Assembly: GCF_019599045.1 (NCBI RefSeq)
Contig: NZ_CP080623.1
Span: 1,448,501-1,512,500 of the forward strand
Origin: Roseovarius sp. SCSIO 43702
GTDB taxonomy: Bacteria > Pseudomonadota > Alphaproteobacteria > Rhodobacterales > Rhodobacteraceae
Direction of reading: 5' to 3'
Length of the DNA: 64,000 bases
Under the pieces are notes generated by a model. That model was not told the origin of the DNA, did not search any database, and saw only the letters and a list, made by a program, of their open reading frames with translations. Shown in pieces: positions 53,886 through 62,861 of this stretch; the first letter of the stretch is position 1, and each line of letters starts with the position of its first letter. A program made the position numbers and the translations under genes.

Positions 53886-54902
53886 ATGGAACCCCTGCCG
53901 AGCCGCCCCGTCGACCTGGTGCTTCTGCTGACGCCGCATTTCAACATCGCGGCGACGATGGCGTTTCTCGATCCGTTCCGGGTGGCGAACTATCTCGGCG
54001 GACGGCAGCGGTTCCGCTGGCGGCTGGTGAGCGAGGCGGGGGGCATGGTCGTGGCGAGCAACGGCACGCGGCTCGAGACCGAGGCGTTGGAGGCGCTGGG
54101 GGACACCCGGCCCGAGATCGTGATCGTCACGAGCAGCTGGACGCCCGAGCGGTTCGCGAGCCGCGCCGTTCTGACCGCGATCCGGCGTTTCGCGCGGGCG
54201 GGTGCCTATCTCGGCGCGCTCGACACGGGCGCGATGATCCTCGCGGAGGCGGGGCTTCTGACCGGGCGGCGGGCGACGGTGCATTACGAGCATATCGACG
54301 CCATGGCCGAGCGGTTTCCCGATGTGGAGGTGGTCGAGGACCTTTTCGTGCACGAGGGCCGCACCGGGAGCGCCTGCGGCGGGGTGGCGGCCGGGGAATA
54401 CGCGCTCACGCTGCTGCGGGGGCTGGTGGGCGACGCGCTGACCAATGATTGCGCGAAATACCTGTTCGTGGGCGAGGTGCGCGGCCCCGGCACGCGGCAG
54501 ACCGACGCGCGGCGCGAGCCGCTGGGCAACACCGCGCCGCCCAAGGTGCGCCGGGCCATCGACATCATGGAGCGGCATCTCGAGGAGCCGGTCACGATCG
54601 CCGAGATCGCGCACGCGGCGGGCCTGTCGCAGCGCCAGCTCGACCGGCTGTTCCGGCGCTATGTCCGGGTGAGCCCGCAGGTCTATTACCGCGACATACG
54701 GCTTGACCGGGCGCGCGGCCTCGTCACGCAGACCGAGATGCCGATCGCCGAGGTGGCGCTTGCCTCGGGTTTCGCGAGCCCGGTCTATTTCGGGCGGGCC
54801 TACAAGGCGCGGTTCGGCCTTGCTCCGTCGCGGGACCGGATCGAGGGGCGGGTGCCGTTCGAGTTTCGCGCCTGGCCGATGCAACGGGCGGGTGGCGAAT
54901 GA
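53886..54902 (+). CDS. GlxA-type transcriptional regulator (DJ-1/PfpI domain plus AraC HTH)
   Basis: The product has 338 residues. The N-terminal class I amidotransferase-like domain spans about residues 10-190 (VDLVLLLTPHFNIAATMAFL, YLGALDTGAMILAEAGLLTG). The C-terminal AraC HTH begins about residue 220: PVTIAEIAHAAGLSQRQLDR, FASPVYFGRAYKARFGLAPS. This build is shared by GbdR, CdhR and SouR, regulators of glycine betaine, carnitine and sarcosine catabolism. It lies just before the oxygenase gene in the same direction. A role as activator of this cluster is very likely, its ligand is not known. Confidence 0.88.
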   Translation: MEPLPSRPVDLVLLLTPHFNIAATMAFLDPFRVANYLGGRQRFRWRLVSEAGGMVVASNGTRLETEALEALGDTRPEIVIVTSSWTPERFASRAVLTAIRRFARAGAYLGALDTGAMILAEAGLLTGRRATVHYEHIDAMAERFPDVEVVEDLFVHEGRTGSACGGVAAGEYALTLLRGLVGDALTNDCAKYLFVGEVRGPGTRQTDARREPLGNTAPPKVRRAIDIMERHLEEPVTIAEIAHAAGLSQRQLDRLFRRYVRVSPQVYYRDIRLDRARGLVTQTEMPIAEVALASGFASPVYFGRAYKARFGLAPSRDRIEGRVPFEFRAWPMQRAGGE

Positions 54903-54992
54903 GGGTGAATCGATGGCGAATGAGATATGGCTCAGATGGCGGGTTCCGCGCCATGATGGGCGCGTCGAATGCGTTGCTGGGAGGGCGGAGCC

Positions 54993-56141
54993 ATGACGGA
55001 ATTGCCATCGAAATCGGAGTTCAGGGAAATCGGGCGCGGCTGGAGCGCGGACGAGGGGCGGTCGATGTCGCTTCGTGCCGACGCCTATACGCGGGCCGAG
55101 TGGTTCGAGGCGGACCGCCGCGCGATCCTCGCCCGGTCGTGGCAGTGGGTGTGCCACGTGGAGAAGCTGCGCACTCCCGGCAGCTATGTCACGGTGGATA
55201 TCGCGGGCTATCCGATCGCCGTGGTGCGTGACCGCGAGGGCGTGTTGCGTGCCTTCTGGAACGTGTGCAAGCACCGGGCGCATCACCTGCTTTCGGGCGA
55301 GGGAGAGACGACGCGGATCATGTGCCCCTATCATGCCTGGGTCTACAAGCTGGACGGGCAACTGGTGCGCGCGCCCGAGACCGAGCACCTGGAGGATTTC
55401 AACACGGGCGACATCTGCCTCGACGCCGTGCAGGTCGAGGAGTTCGCGGGGTTCGTCTATGTGAACCTCGATCCCGACGCCAAGCCGCTGCGCGAGCAGT
55501 CGGGCAACCTCGAGACCGAGATCCGGCATTGGGCGCCCGATATCGACAAGCTGACCTTCGGGCACAGGCTCACCTACGACATCCGGTCCAACTGGAAGAA
55601 CGTGGTGGACAACTTCCTCGAGTGCTACCACTGCCCGACGGCGCACAAGGATTTCTGCGACCTCGTGGACATGGACACCTACAAGGTCACGACCCATGGC
55701 ATCTATTCGAGCCACATGGCCGAGGCCGGGAAGAGCGAGAACAGCGCCTATGACGTGTCGAACGCGACGGTGCGGACGCATGCGGTCTGGTGGCTCTGGC
55801 CCACGACCTGCCTCATGCGCTATCCGGGGCGGTCGTCGATGATCGTGCTGAACGTCATCCCCGTGGGGCCGGACCGCACGCTCGAGACCTATGATTTCTT
55901 CCTCGAGACGCCCGAGCCGGACCCGATGGAACTGGACGCGATGCGCTATCTCGACGAGGTGTTGCAGGTCGAGGATATCGCCCTTGTCGAGAGCGTGCAG
56001 CGCGGCATGGAGACGCCCGCCTTCACGCAGGGCCGCATCGTCAACGACCCGACCGGATCGGGCAAGTCCGAGCACGCGGTGCATCATTTCCACGGGCTTG
56101 TGCTTGATGCCTATGCCCGCGCGGCGGGTGCGGCGGCGTGA
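54993..56141 (+). CDS. Rieske non-heme iron oxygenase alpha subunit (quaternary-amine oxygenase-like)
   Basis: The product has 382 residues from ATG 54993 (GGCGGAG upstream). Rieske cluster: NVCKHRAHHLL and MCPYHAWVYKLDG (C-x-H ... C-x2-H). The mononuclear iron site is in NVVDNFLECYHCPTAHKDF; the bridging acid that is Asp in most dioxygenases is Glu here, as in carnitine monooxygenase CntA, and the two His follow. Related enzymes remove methyl or trimethylamine groups from betaine, carnitine and choline-like compounds. No reductase gene is in the cluster, so an outside reductase would be needed. Its stop overlaps the SDR GTG. Confidence 0.87.
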   Translation: MTELPSKSEFREIGRGWSADEGRSMSLRADAYTRAEWFEADRRAILARSWQWVCHVEKLRTPGSYVTVDIAGYPIAVVRDREGVLRAFWNVCKHRAHHLLSGEGETTRIMCPYHAWVYKLDGQLVRAPETEHLEDFNTGDICLDAVQVEEFAGFVYVNLDPDAKPLREQSGNLETEIRHWAPDIDKLTFGHRLTYDIRSNWKNVVDNFLECYHCPTAHKDFCDLVDMDTYKVTTHGIYSSHMAEAGKSENSAYDVSNATVRTHAVWWLWPTTCLMRYPGRSSMIVLNVIPVGPDRTLETYDFFLETPEPDPMELDAMRYLDEVLQVEDIALVESVQRGMETPAFTQGRIVNDPTGSGKSEHAVHHFHGLVLDAYARAAGAAA

Positions 56142-56917
56142 GGCTGGACGGCAAGGTCGCGCTCGTCACCGGCGGGCGCGGGGGGATCGGGCGGGCGATT
56201 TGCGCCCGTTTCGAGCGCGAGGGCGCGACGGTCTACGCGGCTGACCTGAGTGAAAGCGGATCGCTGGACGAGGCGGGGGGCGCCGCGCGCTTCCTGCGCC
56301 TCGACGTGGCGAGCGAGGACGAGGCGCGCGCGGCGATGGCGCGGGTGGACGCGGAGGAAGGGCGGCTCGACATCCTAGTGAATGCGGCCGGCATCGAGAT
56401 CGAGAAGACCATCGAGGAGACGAGCCTCGAGGAGTGGAACCGCTCCTTCGCGGTCAACGTGACGGGCACGTTCCTGTGCTCGAAACACGCGCTGCCGCTT
56501 CTGCGGAAGGGGGCGGGCGCGAACATCGTCAATTTCGGCAGCTATGACGGGTTCATCGCCGATCCGGGCCTCGCCGCCTATTGCGCCACGAAGGGCGCGG
56601 TGCATGCGCTGACCCGCGCGATGGCCTGCGATCACGGGCCGGAGGGCATCCGCGTGAACGCGATCTGCCCGGGCTATATCGACACGCCGATGTTGCAGAG
56701 CTTCTTCGGCGGCGAGGGGTCGGGCGCAGGCGGCAAGTCGATCGACGAGTTGCAACAGGCGGTGCGCGACGTGCACCCGACCCGGACCTATGGCACGCCC
56801 GAGGATATCGCGAACCTCGTCACGTGGCTTGCCTCGGACGAGGCGCGCTATGCGAGCGGGCAGCTCTGGGTGCTGGACGGGGGCCTTTCGGCGCAGGTGC
56901 AGCAGATGCGCCTGTGA
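56138..56917 (+). CDS. SDR family oxidoreductase, first copy
   Basis: The product has 259 residues and starts at GTG 56138, overlapping the oxygenase stop. The cofactor motif is ALVTGGRGGIGRAICARF, with DILVNAAGIEIEKTIEE, and the active site is in FGSYDGF...LAAYCATKGAVHAL (Tyr-x3-Lys). The ending SGQLWVLDGGLSAQ is typical. It probably oxidises a hydroxyl or reduces a keto group of a pathway intermediate. It is more like 3-oxoacyl reductase and sugar SDRs than like carnitine dehydrogenase. Confidence 0.88.
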   Translation: MRLDGKVALVTGGRGGIGRAICARFEREGATVYAADLSESGSLDEAGGAARFLRLDVASEDEARAAMARVDAEEGRLDILVNAAGIEIEKTIEETSLEEWNRSFAVNVTGTFLCSKHALPLLRKGAGANIVNFGSYDGFIADPGLAAYCATKGAVHALTRAMACDHGPEGIRVNAICPGYIDTPMLQSFFGGEGSGAGGKSIDELQQAVRDVHPTRTYGTPEDIANLVTWLASDEARYASGQLWVLDGGLSAQVQQMRL

Positions 56918-56980
56918 GGGCGCGCGCGGGGAGCGGTCTGACGGGATGAAATGGCGGGCGGTCGCCCGGGGAGGAACGAC

Positions 56981-57913
56981 ATGGGGAAATCGGTCATCAT
57001 CACCTGCGCGCCGACGGGGGGCATCCACACCCCGTCGATGAGCCCGCACCTGCCGGTGACGCCCGCCGAGATCGCCACCGCGAGCATCGAGGCGGCGGAG
57101 GCGGGCGCGTCGATCATCCACCTGCACGCGCGCGATCCCGAGACGGGCCGGCCGGACCACCGCTACGAGACGTTCTCGCAGTTCCTGCCGGTCATCAAGC
57201 AGGCGACGGATGCGGTGATCAACGTCTCGACGGGCGCGGGGCTGGGCATGAGCATGGAGGAGCGGCTTCTGGCCGCGACGACCGCCAGCCCGGAGATGGC
57301 GAGCCTCAACATGGGGTCGATGAATTTCGGGATCTTCCCGCTTCTGCAGAAATACTCGGAGTTCGAGCATGACTGGGAGCGGCCGTTCCTGGAGATGACC
57401 GAGGATTTCATTTTCCCGAACACGTTCAAGACGATACGATACGCTCTTGAGAACCTGGGTGAAGTGCATGGCACGCGGTTCGAGTTCGAGTGCTACGACC
57501 TGGGCCATCTCTACAACGTGAAATGGTTCGTGGACCAGGGCCTCATCAAGCCGCCCTTTTTCATCCAGATGGTTTTCGGCATCCTGGGGGGCATGGGGGC
57601 GGAGCTCGATCACCTGGTGCACCTGCACCGCACCGCCGATCGCCTGTTCGGGGCGGAGAATTACGAGTGGTCGGTGCTGGCCGCCGGGCGCCACCAGATG
57701 CCGTTCGCCACGCAGAGCGCGATGCTCGGCGGAAACCTGCGGGTGGGGCTGGAGGACAGCCTCTATATCGGCAAGGGCGAGCTTGCCACGTCGAACGCGG
57801 AACAGGTGGAGCGGATACGCGGCATCGTCGAGGCGCTGGGCCTCAGCGTGGCCACGCCCGACGAGGCGCGCGAGCGGCTGGCGCTCAAGGGCGCGGACCG
57901 GGTGGCGTTCTGA
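56981..57913 (+). CDS. BKACE family (3-keto acid cleavage enzyme), second copy
   Basis: The product has 310 residues from ATG 56981 (GGGGAGG upstream); an ATG at 56951 is not needed. Motifs match the first copy: CAPTGGIHTPSMSPHLPV, IIHLHARDPETGRPDH, FEFECYDLGHLY and the end LRVGLEDSLYIGKGELATSN. The two proteins are clearly paralogous but differ in substrate-lid parts (PEHYAAFLP against RYETFSQFLP). In carnitine degradation a BKACE turns dehydrocarnitine plus acetyl-CoA into betainyl-CoA and acetoacetate. The nearby dehydrogenase and thioesterase support a similar, perhaps identical, role. Confidence 0.93.
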   Translation: MGKSVIITCAPTGGIHTPSMSPHLPVTPAEIATASIEAAEAGASIIHLHARDPETGRPDHRYETFSQFLPVIKQATDAVINVSTGAGLGMSMEERLLAATTASPEMASLNMGSMNFGIFPLLQKYSEFEHDWERPFLEMTEDFIFPNTFKTIRYALENLGEVHGTRFEFECYDLGHLYNVKWFVDQGLIKPPFFIQMVFGILGGMGAELDHLVHLHRTADRLFGAENYEWSVLAAGRHQMPFATQSAMLGGNLRVGLEDSLYIGKGELATSNAEQVERIRGIVEALGLSVATPDEARERLALKGADRVAF

Positions 57914-57931
57914 GACGGAAAGGACAGGGAT

Positions 57932-59350
57932 ATGCAGACGAAGATGTTGATCAATGGCGAGATGACCGAGGGCACGGGCGCGGCGCTGCCGGTGCTCGAC
58001 CCCGCGACCGGGGCCGAGGTGGCGCGCATCGCGGAGGCGGGTGCCGAGCAGGTGGAGGCGGCGGCGCGTGCCGCGCATGAGGCTTTCGAGACCTATCGCC
58101 TGACCACGCCGGGCGAGCGCGCGGCGCATCTCCTGGCCATCGCGGACGTGATCGAGGCCAATGTCGAGGAGCTTGCCGAGCTGGAGACGCTCGACGTGGG
58201 CAAGCCCTGGCCGATGGCGCGCGACGAGGAGATGCCGCTTGTCATCGACACGTTCCGCTTCATGGCGGGGGCCGCGCGGACGATGGGCGGCTCGGCGACG
58301 GCGGAATACGTGGCGGGCCACACCTCGATGATCCGCCGCGATCCGATCGGGCCGGTGGCGTCGATCGCGCCGTGGAACTATCCGCTGATGATGGCCTCGT
58401 GGAAGATCGCCGCGCCGCTGGCGGCGGGCTGCACGATGGTGCTGAAGCCTTCGGAGATCACGCCGCTCGCCACGCTGCGGCTGGCCGAGCTTCTGGCCGA
58501 CGTGCTGCCGAAGGGCGTCTTCAACGTCATCCACGGGCGCGGGCCGAGCGTGGGCGACCAGCTTATCAACGACGCGCGGATGGAAGGCATTTCGATCACC
58601 GGCTCGCCCGCCACCGGCAAGGCCGCGATGCGCGCGGCGAGCGAGAAGATCCGTCACGTGCACCTGGAGCTTGGCGGCAAGGCGCCGGTCATCGTGCTCG
58701 ATGACGCCGACGTGGGCGCGCTGGCCGAAACGATCCGCTTCGGCGCGTTCTTCAACGCGGGGCAGGACTGTGCGCAGCCCTGCCGGATCATGGTGCAGGC
58801 GGGCATCTATGACGAGGTGCTGAAGGCGGTGAGCGACCAGGTGGGCCAGATCCGCATCGGCGGACCAAGGGCGGAGGGCACCGAGATGGGCCCCATCGTC
58901 TCGGCCGAGCAGCGCGACCGCGTCGCGGGCTTCGTGGAACGCGCGCGCGACGGCGCGGAGGTGGCCGTGGGCGGCGGCACGGGCGAGGGCGACGGGTTCT
59001 TCTACCAGCCGACGGTCGTGGCCAACGTGGACAACGACGCGGAAATCGCGCGCTCGGAGGTGTTCGGCCCGGTGGTGACGCTGTCGCGGATCAAGGATGC
59101 CGATGAGGCGTTGCGGATCGCCAACGCGGGCGATTACGGCCTCGCTTCGTCGGTCTGGACGCGCGACCTGTCGAGCGCGATGACGCTCAGCGCGCGGTTG
59201 CGCTATGGCATGACCTGGGTGAACACGCACGGCGTGCCGACGCCCGAGATGCCCTGGGCCGCGATGAAGGGGTCGGGCACCGGCTGTGACATGAGCGTTT
59301 ACGCGCTCGACGCCTACACGGCGGTCCGGCACGTCATGGTCGCGTATTGA
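57932..59350 (+). CDS. Aldehyde dehydrogenase family protein
   Basis: The product has 472 residues. Conserved ALDH segments: [20 protein letters not shown], the catalytic Glu in [14 protein letters not shown] and Cys in [16 protein letters not shown]. Length and pattern fit betaine aldehyde/semialdehyde dehydrogenases. ATG 57932 follows an AAGGA site, 18 bases after the BKACE stop. Its TGA overlaps the ATG of the next SDR. It would oxidise the aldehyde released by the Rieske enzyme or by the alcohol dehydrogenase. Confidence 0.92.
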   Translation: MQTKMLINGEMTEGTGAALPVLDPATGAEVARIAEAGAEQVEAAARAAHEAFETYRLTTPGERAAHLLAIADVIEANVEELAELETLDVGKPWPMARDEEMPLVIDTFRFMAGAARTMGGSATAEYVAGHTSMIRRDPIGPVASIAPWNYPLMMASWKIAAPLAAGCTMVLKPSEITPLATLRLAELLADVLPKGVFNVIHGRGPSVGDQLINDARMEGISITGSPATGKAAMRAASEKIRHVHLELGGKAPVIVLDDADVGALAETIRFGAFFNAGQDCAQPCRIMVQAGIYDEVLKAVSDQVGQIRIGGPRAEGTEMGPIVSAEQRDRVAGFVERARDGAEVAVGGGTGEGDGFFYQPTVVANVDNDAEIARSEVFGPVVTLSRIKDADEALRIANAGDYGLASSVWTRDLSSAMTLSARLRYGMTWVNTHGVPTPEMPWAAMKGSGTGCDMSVYALDAYTAVRHVMVAY

Positions 59351-60090
59351 TGCGGCTGGCGGGGAAGCGCGCGCTCGTCACCGGCGGCCGGCAGGGGATC
59401 GGGCGCGGCATCGTCGAGGCGTTCATGGCCGAAGGCGCGGAGGTCGTGACCTGCGGGCGCGGCGCGCGGCCCGACGGGTTGCCCGACGCTTGCGGCTGGG
59501 TCGCGGTGGACGTGGCCGACCCCGCGCAGGTGGCCGAGATGGCGCGCGAGGTGGGCGAGATCGACATCCTCGTCAACAATGCGGGCGTGCAGGTGGAAAA
59601 AACCGTGGCCGAGAGCACCGATGCGGACTGGGATGCGGTCGTCGGGGTGAATTGCCGGGGCGTGTTCAACTGCGCGCGCGCCTTCCTGCCGCAGATGCGC
59701 GCGGGCGGTTCGATCATCAATATCGGGTCCATTTCAGGGCGCGTGGCCGATCCGGGGATGGCGCTTTACAATGCGTCCAAAGCCTTCGTGCACGGGCTGA
59801 CGCGCTCGATCGCCGTCGATCACGGGCCGCGCGTGCGGTGCAACGCGATCTGTCCGGGCTGGATCGAGACGGGGATGCTCGAGGCCGGGTTCGCGCAGGC
59901 CGGCGACCCGGAGGCGGCGCGCGAGGATGCGCTGGCACGGCACGCGGTGCGCAGGTTCGGGCAACCGCGCGACATCGCGGCGATGGCCGTGTGGCTGGCA
60001 AGCGACGAGGCGGCGTTCGCGACGGGGCAGATGTTCACCGTCGATGGTGGCATGACGGCGGCATCGCCGATCAACACGGGGGTTTTCTGA
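59350..60090 (+). CDS. SDR family oxidoreductase, second copy
   Basis: The product has 246 residues. TGA of the aldehyde dehydrogenase and ATG share one base (TGATG). Motifs: ALVTGGRQGIGRGIVEAF, ILVNNAGVQVEKTVAE, and MALYNASKAFVHGL with the active-site Tyr and Lys. C-terminus GQMFTVDGGMTAAS. The two SDRs of the cluster are distinct rather than recent duplicates. Its TGA also overlaps the ATG of the next gene. Confidence 0.88.
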   Translation: MRLAGKRALVTGGRQGIGRGIVEAFMAEGAEVVTCGRGARPDGLPDACGWVAVDVADPAQVAEMAREVGEIDILVNNAGVQVEKTVAESTDADWDAVVGVNCRGVFNCARAFLPQMRAGGSIINIGSISGRVADPGMALYNASKAFVHGLTRSIAVDHGPRVRCNAICPGWIETGMLEAGFAQAGDPEAAREDALARHAVRRFGQPRDIAAMAVWLASDEAAFATGQMFTVDGGMTAASPINTGVF

Positions 60091-61022
60091 TGGCGATCAC
60101 GCACACGGCGGTCCTGGGGGCCGGCACCATCGGCGCGAGCTGGACCGCGCTTTTCCTCGCGTCGGGGCGCTCGGTCGCGGTGTTCGATCCCGATGCCGGG
60201 GCCGAGGCGAGGGTGCGGGCCTACGTGGCGCGGGCGTGGGAGACGATGGAGGCGCTGGGCCTGACCGGGCGCGGCGATCCCGAGCGCGTGAGCTTTCATG
60301 CGAGCGCGGCAGAGGCCGTGGCGGGCGCGGGGTTCGTGCAGGAGAACGTGCCCGAGCGCGTGGCGATCAAGCACGCGACATTCGCCGAGATCGAACCGGC
60401 GCTGGCCACCGGCGCGGTGGTGGCGAGCTCGGCCTCGGGGCTGACGCTGGGGCAGATGCAGGAGGGGTGGCGCGATCCGGCGCCGCTGATCCTCGGGCAT
60501 CCGTTCAACCCGCCGCACCTGATCCCGCTGGTCGAGGTGATGGGCAACGCCCGCACCGGCGCAGGCGTCGTCGAGGCGGCGGAGGCGTTCTATGCCGACC
60601 TGGGCAAGGTCACGATCCGGGTGCGCAAGGAGGTGCCGGGGCACGTGGCGAACCGGCTTCAGGCCGCCGTGTGGCGGGAGGCCATCCACCTCGTGCAGGA
60701 GGGCGTGGCGAGCGTGGGCGACGTGGACCGCGCCATGTCGGCGGGGCCGGGGCTGCGCTGGGCCGCGATGGGACCGACGACGCTTTTCGGCCTGGGCGCG
60801 GGAGAGCAGGGATTGGGTGCGTTCTGTGCGCATTTCGCCGACACGTTCAACGGGTGGTGGGATGACCTTGGCACGCCGCGCCTGACGCCGGAGGTGGCGG
60901 ATATGCTCGAGCGGGGCCTGCGCGAGGAGACCGGGGACGAGAGCGTCGCGGAGCGGGCGGCGCGGCGCGACGCGATGATCGTGGCCATGATGCGCGCCCT
61001 GCGCGAGGTCGAGACCCGATGA
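60090..61022 (+). CDS. 3-hydroxyacyl-CoA dehydrogenase-fold NAD enzyme (carnitine dehydrogenase/lambda-crystallin group)
   Basis: The product has 310 residues. Rossmann start AVLGAGTIGASWTALFLASG; GHPFNPPHLIPLVEVMGN carries the catalytic His, then EVPGHVANRLQAAVWREAIH and GPGLRWAAMGPTT. The order is that of single-domain L-carnitine dehydrogenases and L-gulonate-type enzymes. The C-terminal part (AHFADTFNGWWDDLGTPRLT) differs from the carnitine dehydrogenases I know, which have HFMAQFGP there. So the substrate may be another 3-hydroxy acid. It would feed 3-keto acid to the BKACE enzyme two genes upstream. Confidence 0.85.
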   Translation: MAITHTAVLGAGTIGASWTALFLASGRSVAVFDPDAGAEARVRAYVARAWETMEALGLTGRGDPERVSFHASAAEAVAGAGFVQENVPERVAIKHATFAEIEPALATGAVVASSASGLTLGQMQEGWRDPAPLILGHPFNPPHLIPLVEVMGNARTGAGVVEAAEAFYADLGKVTIRVRKEVPGHVANRLQAAVWREAIHLVQEGVASVGDVDRAMSAGPGLRWAAMGPTTLFGLGAGEQGLGAFCAHFADTFNGWWDDLGTPRLTPEVADMLERGLREETGDESVAERAARRDAMIVAMMRALREVETR

Positions 61023-62194
61023 CCGGGGACGCGATGCTGGAGCCGCAGGACTGGAGCTTTCCGGTGCCGATCGCCTATGGGCCGGGGCGGCTGTCCGAGC
61101 TGGGTGCGCGGCTGGCCGGGATGGGCGTCGCGCGGGTGCTGATCGTGACCGACCGGGGGAGCCGCGACCTGCCTTTCATCGGCCGGCTGGCGGACGTGCT
61201 GGGCGCGGCGGGCCTCGAGAGCGATCTCTACGCCGGGTTCTCGCCCAATCCGCGCGATGACGAGGTGGGCGCGGGTGCCGCGATGGTGCGCGAGGGTGGC
61301 CATGACGCGGTGATCGGCATCGGCGGCGGGAGCGCGATGGACGGGGCGAAGGCCATCTGCCTGACCGCGCGGAGTGGTGTCGATCTCTGGGATTTCGAGT
61401 TCGAGAGCGCGGTGCCGGAGGTGGGCGACGCGTTCCCGGTGCTCGTCACCGTGCCGACGACCGCGGGAACGGGCGCCGAGACCGAGAGCACGGCGATGAT
61501 CACCCACGTGGACAGGGGCATGAAGTTCTGCGTCTGGCACCCCGCGCTCAAGCCCGCGCTGGCGGTGCTGGATCCGGAATTGACCGTTGGATTGCCCGGG
61601 ACGCTGACCGCGTGGACGGGGGCGGATGCGCTGACCCACGCGATCGAGGCCTATCTCGTGCCGGGGTTCCATCCGCTTTGCGACGGGCTGGCGCTCGAGG
61701 GGTTGCGGCTTGTCGCGCGGTGGCTGCCGGTGGCGGTGGCCGAGCCCGGCAACATGGCCGCGCGGGGCGGGATGCTGGTGGGGTCGTGCCTTGCGGGGAT
61801 CGCGTTCCTGAAGGGGCTGGGGCTTGTCCATGCCATCTCGCACATGGTGGGGGCGGAGTATGACACGCAGCATGGGCTCACGAACGCGGTGATCCTGCCG
61901 GTGGTGCTGCGCTACAACCTCGCGGAAGGGCGCGAGGCCGGGAAGGTCGCGCGGATGGCCGAGGCGATGGGGCTTTCGGGGCGCGACGAGGGGGCATTGA
62001 TCGCGGGGGTGGAGCGGATGCTGGACGGGATCGGCATTCCGCGCAGCCTGGCCGAGATCGGTGTGCCCGAGGACTGCGCCGCGCGGATCGCCGCGAAGGC
62101 GGTGCAGGACAGCGCCGCCGGGACCAACCCGCGCGAGGCGGGGGTGGCCGAGGTCGAGGCGCTGGTGCGGGAGGCCATTCGCGGCGCCCGGTAG
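61019..62194 (+). CDS. Iron-containing alcohol dehydrogenase
   Basis: The product has 391 residues; ATG 61019 overlaps the TGA of the previous gene. Nucleotide motif VIGIGGGSAMDGAKAICLT; metal ligands in GADALTHAIEAY and LVHAISHMVGAEYDTQHG. Length fits group III alcohol dehydrogenases. Such enzymes oxidise alcohols or reduce aldehydes of small compounds. It is the last gene of the catabolic operon and may handle a side-chain alcohol such as an aminoethanol or hydroxypropanal derivative. Confidence 0.92.
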   Translation: MTGDAMLEPQDWSFPVPIAYGPGRLSELGARLAGMGVARVLIVTDRGSRDLPFIGRLADVLGAAGLESDLYAGFSPNPRDDEVGAGAAMVREGGHDAVIGIGGGSAMDGAKAICLTARSGVDLWDFEFESAVPEVGDAFPVLVTVPTTAGTGAETESTAMITHVDRGMKFCVWHPALKPALAVLDPELTVGLPGTLTAWTGADALTHAIEAYLVPGFHPLCDGLALEGLRLVARWLPVAVAEPGNMAARGGMLVGSCLAGIAFLKGLGLVHAISHMVGAEYDTQHGLTNAVILPVVLRYNLAEGREAGKVARMAEAMGLSGRDEGALIAGVERMLDGIGIPRSLAEIGVPEDCAARIAAKAVQDSAAGTNPREAGVAEVEALVREAIRGAR

Positions 62195-62268
62195 GGACCA
62201 GCGAGTTGCGCTGCATCATGTGTTGCGCTATGTGTTGCAGGAAGTGGCGACCGTGGCGAGAGGACCTG

Positions 62269-62529
62269 ATGCCAGCCCCCCTGCATATCCGCGACATCGG
62301 TGAGGACCGGAAGGCGGCCCTCGAAACCGAGGCCAAGGCCGCGGGCAAGTCGATTGCCGATGTGGTTCGGGACTGGATCGATGCGGGCATCGCGAAATCG
62401 CGCGCGGAGCGGGAGCAGGCCGCCTGGATCGCCGCCGCGAGGGAAGGCATCGCGGATGAGGCGCGTCACCTCGAGCGGAACGGCCCGAGCCTGGCCCGGT
62501 TTCGGCAGGTGGGTGCCGGAAAGCCCTGA
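62269..62529 (+). CDS. Antitoxin of a type II system, CcdA/RHH-like
   Basis: The product has 86 residues from ATG 62269 (GAGAGGA upstream); an ATG at 62206 has no ribosome site. The N-terminal part (PAPLHIRDIGEDRKAALETE) is a ribbon-helix-helix type DNA-binding pattern; the middle (AGKSIADVVRDWIDAGIAKS) and charged C-terminal tail would bind the toxin. It is small and charged. Its TGA overlaps the toxin ATG (TGATG), the usual arrangement of a translationally coupled pair. Confidence 0.75.
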   Translation: MPAPLHIRDIGEDRKAALETEAKAAGKSIADVVRDWIDAGIAKSRAEREQAAWIAAAREGIADEARHLERNGPSLARFRQVGAGKP

Positions 62530-62825
62530 TGCAAGGTGCCATTCACCGACTTCGGGACGGCGATGAACTGGTCTGTCGTGTCCAGACCGACCTGGGTGTC
62601 GAGACCCCATACGTCCTGTGCGCCCCGGTGCTGCCCCGGTCGGACTGGGGGGCGTTGACGCCGAAGCTGCATGTTCCGATCACCCTGAACGCGGAGGCCC
62701 ATGTCGTCCTCATGTCGCAGATGGTCGCGATACCCGGTGCGGCCATGGGGCCGGTGGTGGGGGACGTCTGGGCGTGGCGCGACGACATCGTCGCGGCGGT
62801 CGACCTTCTGGTTTGGGGATTCTGA
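62529..62825 (+). CDS. Toxin of a type II system, CcdB-like
   Basis: The product has 98 residues. Features of CcdB are present: CRVQTDLGVETPYVLCAPVL near the start, a middle stretch with the pattern PRSDWGALTPKLHVPIT, AHVVLMSQMVAIPGAAMG and the C-terminal part ALDLL-like (DDIVAAVDLLVWGF), which in CcdB carries the gyrase-binding end with a Trp-Gly pair. It would poison DNA gyrase when free of antitoxin. The catalytic role is inferred from family features; the overlap with the antitoxin supports the call. Confidence 0.78.
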   Translation: MQGAIHRLRDGDELVCRVQTDLGVETPYVLCAPVLPRSDWGALTPKLHVPITLNAEAHVVLMSQMVAIPGAAMGPVVGDVWAWRDDIVAAVDLLVWGF

Positions 62826-62861
62826 CCGCGTGCGCCGGGCCGAAGCCCGGCCTTCGATGCC

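Noticed and set aside
56375..59332. A 985-codon minus-strand open frame over SDR, BKACE and aldehyde dehydrogenase
   Set aside because: Pure antisense shadow in GC-rich DNA; the plus-strand genes have all expected catalytic motifs.
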